Of a stretch of 5,823 nt of DNA, positions 1 through 5,823 are shown piece by piece. The stretch is from the NCBI GenBank assembly GCA_012032975.1, contig JAAUPU010000230.1, positions 1 to 5,823 on the forward strand, written 5' to 3'. Made by a program: the position numbers and the translations under genes. Source of the stretch: Caldilineaceae bacterium (lineage in GTDB: Bacteria; Chloroflexota; Anaerolineae; Caldilineales; Caldilineaceae). The notes beneath the pieces were generated by a model. That model was given only the letters and a program-made list of their open reading frames with translations, did not search any database and was not told the origin of the DNA. Positions within the stretch are counted from its first letter, which is position 1; the number at the start of each line of letters is the position of its first letter.

Positions 1-1493
1 CTGCGGGGCCACGTCGTTGGCACGTCGCTGCGGATCGCTCGGTCTGCCGCGATTTGACCAGGCGTCGGTTGCGGAAAAGCGATAGCCCAGCCGGAAGGGA
101 TTCCCCCCACTCCAACTCCAGGCCAGGCTCCCTGCGTTCTTCAGCGTGATCGAGGCAACCACCGTCTGACCAGTTACCAGCGAACTGGGGAACTCGTCAT
201 CCACCCATTGCACGCGATAGTCGGGCCGGTCAAGCGTGATCGGCGCCGGCGCTTCGGCTTCTGGCGCTGGCGGCTCTGGCTGCGCCTCTTGGCCATCCTC
301 TTCGGGTGGTTCAGCCTTTTCGACGAGCGGAGTCGCTTCGGGCTGGCTGGGTGGCCGCGTCGATTTTGGCGCCACCGGTGGGGCTGCTGTTTTCTTGGCC
401 GTTGGACGGCCTCGCCAGCGATAGTCATTCTCCAAGGCCTGGCGAAAATCGTCGATGACGCCCTGCTTGCCTTCGATGTACCACTTGTCCATCTTGGGCC
501 AGCGATAGAGGATCAGCGAACGGATCTGCTGTGCGCCGGGTTGCCGATTCCACGCGTCGATCTCGGCGTAGGCCTGCTGCACCCAGGTGGTGTTCACGTC
601 GATCCAGGGGCCGGTCTGGTCACTCTCGGTGATATAGGCCGGCAGGTGGCGCATCTTGGGCGGCACGGCTTCCATGAAATCCATGAAGACCCGGAAGCCC
701 GTCCGCCGTCCCTGAAAGGGCGGACTCAAGTAGCGATCCTCGGTGATGGCCAGCGGCTCGCTGCCCTGGGTATACGCGTGCAGGGCAAAGCCATCGCAAT
801 TGCCTGCTCCGAGGGTCTCCAGAATATCGCGGAAATAGCCCACCCAGTCGCCGTTGGGGTTGCCTGGGTAGATCGTCTGGGTGTTCCACGGCGCGACCGC
901 ACCGACCAAAACCTGGTCGTCGCCCCGTCCCGGCAGGCTGTGGATCGCCTCGCGGCAGAGTTGGTAGCAGCGCGCATACATCTCCGGCGTGATCGTTTCG
1001 CCTGGGCTGACAATCGCACCGCGGGTGGTGCGGATTTCGGTGGAGTGGTCGGGGAGTACGTTAAAGCGCACCGCCAGGCTGCGATGCAGCGGGTCGGCGT
1101 CCTCGACGACGGTCGCCTGGGCCGAGGCATGGCGCGACCAGTCGACGCTGATGCCGGGGCGCTCCACGGCATAGTTCATCTCGTTGCCGATGATCCAGAT
1201 CTTGCACCCACGGCTGCCGCCGACGAAGTTGGCCACACGCTGCGCAAATTCGCCATAGAGGCTGCTGTGCGGGATCGTGCCGTCCGGCTCGAAGCCGTTG
1301 TTGAGCCGGCACATGACGCCTAACCCCTGGCTGCTGAAGGTGGTGAAGTCGATGCTGGTGGGTCGGCGGGATTGTGGCCGATGGTTTCGTTGAAGAGCAC
1401 CCAGCCTGGTCTACCCGCGGCCAGCATGTGCTGCTCGCCGCCCGGCTCGTGGATGCCAAAGATGTACTCAGAATCGATCAGCGGGCGAGGCAT
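1..1493 (-). CDS. Second GH-A-like barrel protein with Pro/Glu-rich linker and Ig-like (NBR1-type) domain, partial, frameshifted near 1358
   Basis: I translated this frame directly. It is open from the ATG at 1493 to the left edge, except for a single one-base break near 1358, and gives 498 residues once restored. Residues 1-360 are a paralog of the preceding barrel: the same start (DSEYIFGIHEPGGE), IWIIGNEMNY with E105, YITESDQT with E290, and LYRWPK..KWYIEGKQGVI. Residues 362-419 are a linker dominated by Pro, Glu and Ala. From about 424 an Ig-like domain begins (VTGQTVVASITLKNAG, then W.W.GGNPFRLGYRF), resembling NBR1-type or 'N-T-G' Ig modules seen in secreted multidomain proteins. It continues beyond the window. 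Without the correction the first frame stops near 1321 after about 57 residues. No signal peptide is visible. The substrate is unknown; the conserved Glu pair suggests an active glycoside hydrolase, but lectin-like use cannot be excluded. Confidence 0.8.
1168..1206. repeat. 39-bp exact repeat shared by the two barrel genes (copy 1)
   Basis: The 39 bases here are identical to 4076-4114. They encode the stretch from CKIWIIGNEM to NYA around the putative catalytic E105. This is the longest exact match I found between the two paralogs and points to a tandem duplication with strong constraint or occasional gene conversion at this motif. Confidence 0.8.
1355..1364 (-). other. Frameshift site in the second barrel gene (net one base missing)
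   Basis: The upstream frame ends ...ETIGHNPADP and the downstream frame resumes SIDFTTFSSQGLGVM. Adding one C at the CCACC run (GGTGGG at 1357-1362 on the plus strand) yields DPPSIDF. The corrected protein then has exactly the same residue numbering as the paralog: LGV-M at 58-61, NE at 104-105, ERP at 111-113. This is strong internal evidence that one base has been lost relative to the functional gene. Confidence 0.85.
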
Positions 1494-1498
1494 CAACG

Positions 1499-1502
1499 CT
1501 CC
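1499..1502 (-). promoter_or_regulatory. Ribosome binding site for the second barrel gene
   Basis: The minus strand reads GGAG five bases upstream of the ATG at 1493, within the 42-bp gap after the M23 gene's TGA (1536-1538). No promoter-like hexamers fit into this gap, consistent with co-transcription with the gene upstream. Confidence 0.5.
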
Positions 1503-1535
1503 ATCACGGTCTCTGCATGCCGGGGGTCTCGACTG

Positions 1536-4402
1536 TCATGGCTGCGGGCGCATTCTGGGACTGGATGGGAGGGATGCGCCTCGCAGCGCGGGCGCAGCGC
1601 TCAACGTCGCGCGGAGTGCATCGGGCGGCAGGACGTAGGCAGGCAGCCGGAAACTTGCCGGATCCAGATAGGGCAGCGGGTCGGAGAAGCCGCCCCAGCC
1701 GTCGGCGCGATTGAATGGCGCGATGCGGATCGCAAAATGCAGGTGCGGTCCCTGGCTGCCGCCGCTGTTGCCGGACAGACCCAGCGGCATCCCCGGCTGA
1801 ACGGCCATCGTCTCGCCAACGGAGACGCTGTCCAGGTGCGCGTAGATCGACTCGCCCCACGGGTGGGCGAGCACGACGTAGTTGCCAAATCCATCGGCCT
1901 CGAAGCCGACCGACTTCACCCGTCCACCAGCCGTGGCGCGCACAGTGGTTCCTGTCGGCGTCAAGAAATCGATGCCGTTGTGGCCCTTGAGCGGCACGCC
2001 GTCATAGGTGAATTTTTTGTAAAATTCCGGGTTTTCGCCCCAAAGCTGGCCGATATCGAATTTGCCATCGAAGGGCGCGTCGAGATATTGATCTGTGGCA
2101 GGGTCGGGGATGGATGTGCCGGGCAGCGATGCCGCTCGCTGCAAGAGCACAACGCCGTTGCTCGCCGCCTCTGCGGTCCAGCCGATTGCTTCGCCATTGC
2201 CGCTCAGGATGCCGCCCACTTGCCACCAGGTCAGCCCATCCACAGGCCGCGGGCCGGCGATCACATTCAACGTTGCCTTTGGAGCGAATTCACCCAGCAC
2301 ATCGTTGCCCGGCTTGTTCACCGTGCCGGGCGTGCGACGGACGCGCACTTGCGTCGCAGCCTGGATCAATTCACCGATGTCAAATTTTCCGACTGGCTTT
2401 GGCGGTTCGGGCGGAACCCCCTCTGCCGGGGCCAGAAGTTGGACGCCGTTGGGCGCGGTTTCGGCCATCCAGCCCTGGACCAGACCTTGTCGTGCGTCGG
2501 TGAAGCCGGCCTCCCACCAGGTCAAATCGTCGGCACTCTGCGGCCCGGCCAGGATCGATACGCGCGTGCCTGACGGCGCATCCAGGAGCACGTCATCGGC
2601 CGGCTTGTCCACGTACCCAGGCGAACGGCGCACACGCACGACGTCCAGCGTCACGGCCTGGTCGCCGGGTCTGAAGGCGCCGGCGGGTGGTTCGGGCGCG
2701 GGGTCTAGAAGCGCGGCGCCGTTGGGAGCGGTTTCGGCCATCCATCCCCGCTGGCCCGTGAGATCGACCTGCCACCAGGGGAGTTGGTCCGCGGGTTGTG
2801 GCCCACTGACGATGGTCATCTGCGTGCCGGCCGGCACATCGGCGATCACGTCGCTGGGCGGTTTGTTCGCATAGCCAGGCGAGCGGCGAAAGCGCACGGT
2901 CGTCAGGGTCACGGCGATGTCGCCCGGCTCGAACGTTCCCGGCGGCTCGACCTCGCCCACCTTGACGATCAATGTAGTCCCGTTGGGCGCGGTCTGAGCG
3001 AGCCAACCTTGCAGCCCGCTATCGAGGGTCCGCACCGACCACCAGACAAGAGCATTTGCACTTTGGGAAAGGTCACGAGGATCGAGAGGCGCGTCTGCGC
3101 GGGCAGTTGGGCGACGATGTCACCCGCCGGTTTGCCCAAGAATCCGGGGGACCGCCGTAGATTGACCACACTGGTCGTGGCCACGATGTCGCCAGCGCGG
3201 AAGCTTTGGGGTGGGGTTGTGGGTTCTTGCCAGCGATAGTTGTTGCGCAGGGCCAGACGAAAGTCCTCGATGACGCCTGCCTTGCCCTCGATATACCACT
3301 GGTCGATCTTGGGCCAGCGGTAGAGGATCAGGTTGTGGATCTGTTGGCTTCCTGGCTGGCTGTTCCACCAGTTGATCTCGCCATAGGCCGCCTGCACCCA
3401 GCCGATGTTGCGGTTTTCCCAGGGTACGTCCTGGTTGGTTTCGGTGATATAGACCGGCAATTGGCGCATGGAAGCCGGGATCGCCTGCATGAAGTCGACG
3501 TAGGCCTTGAAGTTGAAGTGACGGTTCTGGAAGGGGGGATCCATCTTGGCGTCGCTGTAGATGAGATTCGTATCCGCCCCGTGGGTATAGGTGTGGATGG
3601 TGACGCCGTCGCACTGCTCTACCCCAAGCAGGTCAAGGATGTCTTGAAAATAGACAACCCAATCGCCGCTCTCGTTGCCCGGATAGCGGGTCTGGTCGTT
3701 CCAGGGCGCAACCGCGCCGATCAACACCTGGTCGTCGCTGTGGCCGGGAATCGCGTGGATCGCCTGGCGGCAAAGGGCGTAGCAGCGGGCATACATCTCG
3801 GGCGTGATGACTTCGCCGCTCTCTGCCGCGGGCGCCAGGAGCGGTGCGAGCTGGGCATCGTCCACAAGCGCATCCTTCACGATCTCGTCCGCGTCGCTGG
3901 CGACAGATCTGGAAAATAGTTGCGCATCTCCCATCCCCGCGCTCAAGTTTCGCATCACCGCCTGCGCACCTCGCCTGGCCGTGGCCAGAAGACCCTTGCT
4001 CTCGCCGGAAGCTGGCTCCGGTTCAGCGTCGTCGAGCGTTTCTGCAGCGCGGGAAAACAACGGCGGGCGCTCGATGGCATAGTTCATCTCGTTGCCGATG
4101 ATCCAGATCTTGCAGCCGCGGCTGTTGGCCACGAAGTTTGCGCAACGCTGGGCAAACTCCTCATAGTAGGCGCTGTTGGGGATGGTGCCTGCAGGACTAT
4201 AGCCGTTGTTCAGGCGCGCCATCACGCCCAGGTTGCGGCTGCTGTACGGGCTATAATCCTGACCACTGAAGTCGTCTGGGTCGGCGCCGATCGCCTCGGT
4301 AAAGACGATCCACCCCGGTCGTCCAGCCTCCACCATATAGCCTTCGCCGCCCGGTTCGTGGATGCCGAAGATATACTCAGAATCGAACAATCGTCGTGTC
4401 AT
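1536..4402 (-). CDS. Modular envelope-type hydrolase: GH-A-like barrel + 4 SH3b domains + M23 peptidase, frameshifted near 3066
   Basis: With one base restored, the protein is 955 residues. Residues 1-395 form a glycoside-hydrolase-like (beta/alpha)8 barrel: FGIHEPGG (12-19), IWIIGNEMNY with putative acid/base E105, VYITETNQD with putative nucleophile E321, and LYRWPK near the end. NE plus a second Glu late in the barrel fits clan GH-A, but the family and substrate are unknown. Four SH3b units start near 401, 491, 577 and 674, each with RR(S/T)PG..., a WW pair and a GW.AE..xNG end. The M23/LytM domain (about 806-914) retains its zinc and catalytic residues: H808...D812 (HNGID), H856 (YAHLD) and H887/H889 (HLHF). 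The raw sequence splits into two ORFs, 4402-2969 and 3035-1536. No signal peptide or membrane segment is visible. The gap to the phosphatase gene is 86 bp; the next paralog follows after 42 bp, suggesting an operon. Known M23 enzymes cut peptide cross-links of cell walls; a role here in wall turnover or attack on other cells is inferred. Confidence 0.85.
1662..1985 (-). other. M23/LytM metallopeptidase domain
   Basis: This is the catalytic core within the modular gene. It shows GHNGIDF, then V.A..GG.V, YAHLDS and GPHLHF in canonical order and spacing. The zinc ligands (His and Asp of HxxxD, second His of HxH) and the other conserved histidines are all present, so the domain looks enzymatically competent. 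A conserved lead-in of Phe/Tyr-rich sequence (WGENPEFYKKF) comes just before it. About 40 residues follow, ending in a Pro/Ser/Arg-rich tail with no recognised domain. Confidence 0.85.
2139..3202 (-). repeat. Four tandem bacterial SH3 (SH3b) domain repeats
   Basis: There are four units of about 85-100 residues. They begin FRAGD, FEPGD, FRPGD and FDIGE, and each contains a V.(L/F/V)RR(S/T)PG...KP..D(I/V) block, a G-P-Q/R-type turn before a WW pair, and a GW.AE(T/A)A.NG end. The short linkers between units are rich in Pro, Glu and Ala. SH3b domains usually bind cell-wall peptides. The first unit carries the frameshift; the other three are intact. The fourth is the most divergent (RRTPG, TAEAASNG). 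Confidence 0.85.
3061..3076 (-). other. Frameshift site in the first SH3b domain of the modular hydrolase
   Basis: The upstream frame reads ...QTRLSIL-VTFP and then nonsense. The downstream frame reads QSANALVWWSV, which matches the intact third unit (ILAGPQSADDLTWW). A missing C in the CCC run (GGG at 3065-3067 on the plus strand) gives IL-VTF-PQSAN, one residue longer than the other units. A two-base gain in the preceding T run would give equal length, so the exact event is uncertain. The shift separates the barrel from the SH3b-M23 half. Confidence 0.8.
4076..4114. repeat. 39-bp exact repeat shared by the two barrel genes (copy 2)
   Basis: Identical to 1168-1206, in the same orientation, at the same codon positions of the upstream paralog. 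Such a match between neighbouring genes is also a possible recombination point, where crossing over would delete about 2.9 kb, including the SH3b and M23 modules. Confidence 0.8.
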
Positions 4403-4408
4403 GAATGG

Positions 4409-4412
4409 TCCT
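4409..4412 (-). promoter_or_regulatory. Ribosome binding site for the barrel-SH3-M23 gene
   Basis: The minus strand reads AGGA six bases upstream of the ATG at 4402. It supports that start, which also aligns exactly with the start of the downstream paralog (both proteins share DSEYIFGIHEPGGE at residues 7-20). Confidence 0.5.
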
Positions 4413-4461
4413 GGTCACGTGCAGGTGCATGGAGTGTGCAATGTGGCGTAGCCCAATCTGA

Positions 4462-4490
4462 AAGCCAACTTCTGCAAGAAGCCAACTTCT
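4462..4490. repeat. 12-bp direct repeat, two copies, at the end of the cysQ-like gene
   Basis: AAGCCAACTTCT occurs at 4462-4473 and again at 4479-4490, a 17-bp period. The second copy ends within the stop codon of the frame-corrected phosphatase gene. Each copy contains a short inverted repeat (GAAG-ccaa-CTTC in the second), so small alternative hairpins could form in the transcript between the two genes. There is no T tract, so this is not called a terminator. A degraded relative (GAAGCCAAACTCTT) lies just inside the coding end near 4514. Confidence 0.6.
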
Positions 4491-5354
4491 ACCAGAAACC
4501 ATCGTCCTCGTTGAAGCCAAACTCTTCGCATATTCGCGAGACAACCTTGACCACATCGTCGTGGGTGCTTCCATTCGAGGCGACAAGACCATTGTGTGCG
4601 CGCAGTCGCGCTTGTTATAGCGGATTCGATTGCCCCAGCAGTCGGTCATCTGTCCGCCGGCTGCCTCCAGCAACGCGTGGGGCGCGCAGAGATCCCACTC
4701 TTTGCAGCCGGGGCTGGGGTGGATGTAAAGGTCGGCCAACTGGCGCGTGATCAGCCCCACCTTGAGGCCCACGCTGCCGCTCACCCGCTCGCTGGTGATG
4801 CGCATCACCTTGCGCATCTTGTCCACCATCTGCTGGCGGTGGCTGCGGCTGCTGACCAACACCATCTGGTTGACCTTGTTGCGGTCGCTGACCTCCAAGC
4901 TGATGCACTCATCTTCTTCGTAGAGAAACGCGCCGATGCCCAGGGCGCCGGTGTACAGCAGCCCTGGTTGGGGCTGCATGACCACCCCCAACACGGCACG
5001 GTCGCCAATGACCAGGCCGATCATGATCGAAAATTCACCGTTGCGGGCGATAAACTCCTTGGTGCCGTCGAGCGGATCCACGATCCAGACCCGCTCACAC
5101 TCCAGCCGAGAAAGGTCGTCCTTGGACTCCTCGGAGAGGATGCCATCGTCCGGGTAGGTTGCCTGGATACGCGCAAGGATATGCCGGTTGGCCGAGCGAT
5201 CCGCCTCGGTGACCGGTTCCTGGTCCGATTTGTAGCTCACTTCGGATGAGCCAACGTAGAAGGTATTGACAATCGTGGCTGCTTCCCATGCGACTTTACT
5301 CGCAAAGTCGAGTTCGGCGCTGAGATCGACATGAAAGCTTTTTTCTTGAGGCAT
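4489..5354 (-). CDS. cysQ: CysQ-like 3'(2'),5'-bisphosphate nucleotidase / inositol monophosphatase family phosphatase, frameshifted near 4603
   Basis: Members of this family are Mg2+-dependent, Li+-sensitive cytoplasmic phosphatases. CysQ removes the 3'-phosphate of PAP, a by-product of sulfate activation. Visible motifs in the first 250 residues are VTEADR (48-53), DDGILSEES with metal-site E75/E76 (69-77), WIVDPLDGTKEF with D93 and D96 followed by RNGEF (90-108), SGSVGLKV (192-199) and EWDLCAPHALLEAAGG with D221 (219-234). DGTKEF..RNGEF favours CysQ/BPNT over plain inositol monophosphatase, but the exact substrate is not proven. After YNKRD-C (246-251) the raw frame turns to unrelated sequence and runs on to 4377, overlapping the next gene. 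With one base restored near 4603, the reading continues C-R-A-H-NGLVASNG, a typical family ending, and stops at TAG (4489-4491), giving 288 residues. The ATG at 5354 has only a weak Shine-Dalgarno-like GGA. No signal peptide is seen. Confidence 0.85.
4594..4604 (-). other. Frameshift site in the cysQ-like gene (net one base missing)
   Basis: Between the GAC codon of YNKRD (4605-4607) and the AAT codon of NGLVASNG (4591-4593) lie 11 bases, one short of four codons. Restoring a C next to 4603 gives C-R-A-H, which matches the four-residue spacing common between RD and NG in this family. Sequence on both sides is family-typical in different frames, so the break is direct evidence of an indel, either real or technical. 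Confidence 0.85.
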
Positions 5355-5398
5355 AAGGAGTAATTCCAGACTCTAGTTCTTGTTCGGGTAAAGTTCGA

Positions 5399-5429
5399 TG
5401 ATCACAGTGATCAGCGTTGCCAATGACAA
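5399..5429 (-). promoter_or_regulatory. Candidate sigma-70 promoter overlapped by a 15-bp palindromic operator
   Basis: On the minus strand, TTGTCA (5429-5424) is followed after exactly 17 bp by TGTGAT (5406-5401). These match the -35 consensus at 5 of 6 positions and the -10 at 4 of 6. The perfect palindrome TGATCAC-A-GTGATCA spans 5399-5413 and covers the -10 hexamer. With flanking CG pairs it extends to a 21-bp inverted repeat (5396-5416) with one mismatched pair. The predicted transcript start is about 40 nt upstream of the phosphatase ATG at 5354. A palindrome over a -10 element is typical of a repressor operator. The regulator is unknown. Confidence 0.42.
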
Positions 5430-5553
5430 CACGTTTTGGGGTGACCCGCTCGACGAGGCGCAGTAAACGAGGGTGAACGAGCCTGTAATGAAGCGCCAAT
5501 TGCCAACGGTCCTAACACATCCTGCCAGACAGCACAGCCACAAATCGTGTCAG

Positions 5554-5580
5554 ATTGTAGCATAGATGGCAAGACGCCAT
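5554..5580 (-). promoter_or_regulatory. Candidate extended -10 promoter with an inverted repeat in the spacer/-35 area
   Basis: Read on the minus strand, TGC-TACAAT (5562-5554) matches an extended -10 element, TGnTAtaAT with one change. No good -35 hexamer lies 17 bp upstream, as is usual for extended -10 promoters. A perfect inverted repeat, ATGGC-N5-GCCAT (5566-5580), lies directly upstream and would overlap the spacer and -35 position, where a small regulator could bind. Transcription from here would leave a leader of about 190 nt before the phosphatase. This rests on motif matching only. Confidence 0.3.
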
Positions 5581-5626
5581 GGAAATGTTTGGCTGGGATC
5601 GAAGCAACGGGCAGAGGAGGGAAGCT

Positions 5627-5823
5627 TTAGTCGGCGGGAGCCGGACCGGGTAGAGTCAGCGCGCAGCGGAAGCCCAGGTGCGCGGCCGCTTGATCTGCCG
5701 ACCACGGTTGGCGCGCATCGGTGCGCAGGTCCGCCGGATCGCTGGCATACGAACCGCCCTTGACGACAAACTGGAGAGTTGTGGACTCGGATGGGGATTT
5801 CGACCCTGTGGCTGTGGCGGTCC
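5627..5823 (-). CDS. C-terminal end of an FGE-sulfatase (SUMF1/formylglycine-generating-enzyme type) domain protein, partial
   Basis: This is an open reading frame that enters from the right window edge and stops at a TAA (5627-5629). About 64 residues are visible. They contain VVKGGSYASDPADLRT, about 20 intervening residues and then HLGFRCAL, followed by a short Pro/Ala tail. The order (R/K)GGS(W/Y)..(D)..(L)R ... (V/L)GFRC(A/V) is the typical end of the FGE-sulfatase fold. That fold includes sulfatase-activating enzymes and many non-catalytic or ergothioneine/EgtB-like and kinase-linked relatives. The catalytic cysteine region, if it exists, lies outside the window, so the reaction cannot be assigned. 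The gene is too short in the window to have been called as a complete ORF. It is upstream of and co-directional with the phosphatase gene, with 272 bp between them, so separate transcription is likely. Confidence 0.8.
   Translation of the reverse strand, partial: TATATGSKSPSESTTLQFVVKGGSYASDPADLRTDARQPWSADQAAAHLGFRCALTLPGPAPAD

Larger units (their letters stand above)
5355..5626. other. Intergenic region between the FGE-type gene and the phosphatase gene
   Basis: This is a 272-bp stretch with no convincing coding sequence. It is visibly more AT-rich than the genes around it. It holds two candidate minus-strand promoters, a perfect 15-bp palindrome and a small inverted repeat, listed separately. 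No hairpin followed by a T run was found downstream of the FGE-type gene. A 67-codon minus-strand ORF that starts at 5499 and runs into the phosphatase start in another frame has no recognisable features and is not called. Confidence 0.6.

Noticed and set aside
208..1323. Long plus-strand ORF of 371 codons
   Set aside because: It lies antisense to the second barrel gene. Its product has no recognisable domain, and the opposite frame gives a clear paralog of a recognisable protein. Long antisense ORFs are common in GC-rich DNA.
1374..2573. Plus-strand ORF of 399 codons, and another at 2095-2874
   Set aside because: Both are antisense to the SH3b-M23 coding region, which shows clear repeats and metal-binding motifs. 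The plus-strand products are Arg/Ala-rich with no family signature.
4403..4488. Rho-independent terminator between the phosphatase and the first barrel gene
   Set aside because: The short hairpins there have stems of about five pairs and no following T run.
4377..4595. The raw 325-residue form of the phosphatase, overlapping the next gene
   Set aside because: Its last 75 residues do not resemble the family, while another frame over the same DNA gives NGLVASNG and a natural stop at 4489.
1355..4604. Programmed -1 ribosomal frameshifting as the explanation of the three breaks
   Set aside because: None of the sites is a proper in-frame X-XXY-YYZ slippery heptamer. Three unrelated sites in neighbouring genes, including a housekeeping phosphatase, make recoding improbable.
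3206..4750. Plus-strand ORFs of 237 and 276 codons
   Set aside because: Antisense to the first barrel and the phosphatase C-terminus. They mirror the antisense ORF of the paralog, as expected from duplicated coding DNA rather than a real gene pair.
5296..5499. Minus-strand 67-codon ORF across the intergenic region
   Set aside because: It overlaps the phosphatase start in another frame, covers the promoter and palindrome, and has no recognisable feature or convincing ribosome binding site.
5566..5763. Plus-strand 65-codon ORF
   Set aside because: Mostly antisense to the FGE-type C-terminus, which has the diagnostic GFRCA ending.
1..5823. CRISPR array, tRNA, rRNA or insertion sequence
   Set aside because: No regularly spaced repeats, cloverleaf-like segments, rRNA-like stretches or transposase motifs with terminal inverted repeats were seen on either strand.

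Overview
This window is a GC-rich, tightly packed bacterial segment in which every supportable gene lies on the minus strand, so the genes run from the right edge to the left. The SH3b style (RRSPGY..KP..D, a WW pair, GW(M/L)AETAPNG), the M23 fusion and the formylglycine-generating-enzyme-type tail resemble multidomain proteins that I associate with filamentous Chloroflexota (Anaerolineae/Caldilineae). That placement is an inference from protein style; no phylogenetic marker is present.

Layout in transcription order: (1) 5823-5627, the C-terminal end of an FGE-sulfatase (SUMF1-type) domain protein. (2) 5626-5355, a 272-bp intergenic region with two candidate promoters; one is overlapped by a perfect 15-bp palindrome. 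(3) 5354-4489, a CysQ/inositol-monophosphatase-family phosphatase. (4) A short gap with a 12-bp direct repeat. (5) 4402-1536, a large modular protein: a clan GH-A-like glycoside hydrolase barrel, four bacterial SH3 domains and a LytM/M23 peptidase. (6) After 42 bp, 1493-1, a second copy of the same barrel followed by a Pro/Glu-rich linker and an Ig-like (NBR1-type) domain; it continues past the left edge.

The main result is that the three large genes cannot be read as single ORFs in the raw sequence. Each needs one net +1 base restored, near 4603, 3066 and 1358. When this is done, each recovers family-typical sequence across the junction: NGLVASNG in the phosphatase, QSAN..WW in the first SH3 domain, and exact column-for-column alignment with the paralog in the second barrel protein. 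All three shifts have the same sign and two lie at short C runs, so assembly or sequencing error is the likeliest cause, although real decay is not excluded. The long plus-strand ORFs are antisense shadows.

The two barrel proteins are adjacent paralogs with matching starts, conserved putative catalytic glutamates (E105 plus E321 or E290), an unrelated variable insert at the same place, and completely different C-terminal modules. Neither has a visible signal peptide, although M23, SH3b and Ig-like modules usually act on the cell envelope. The pair looks like a family that keeps one sugar-directed core and swaps targeting and effector modules. Its substrate cannot be read from the sequence.
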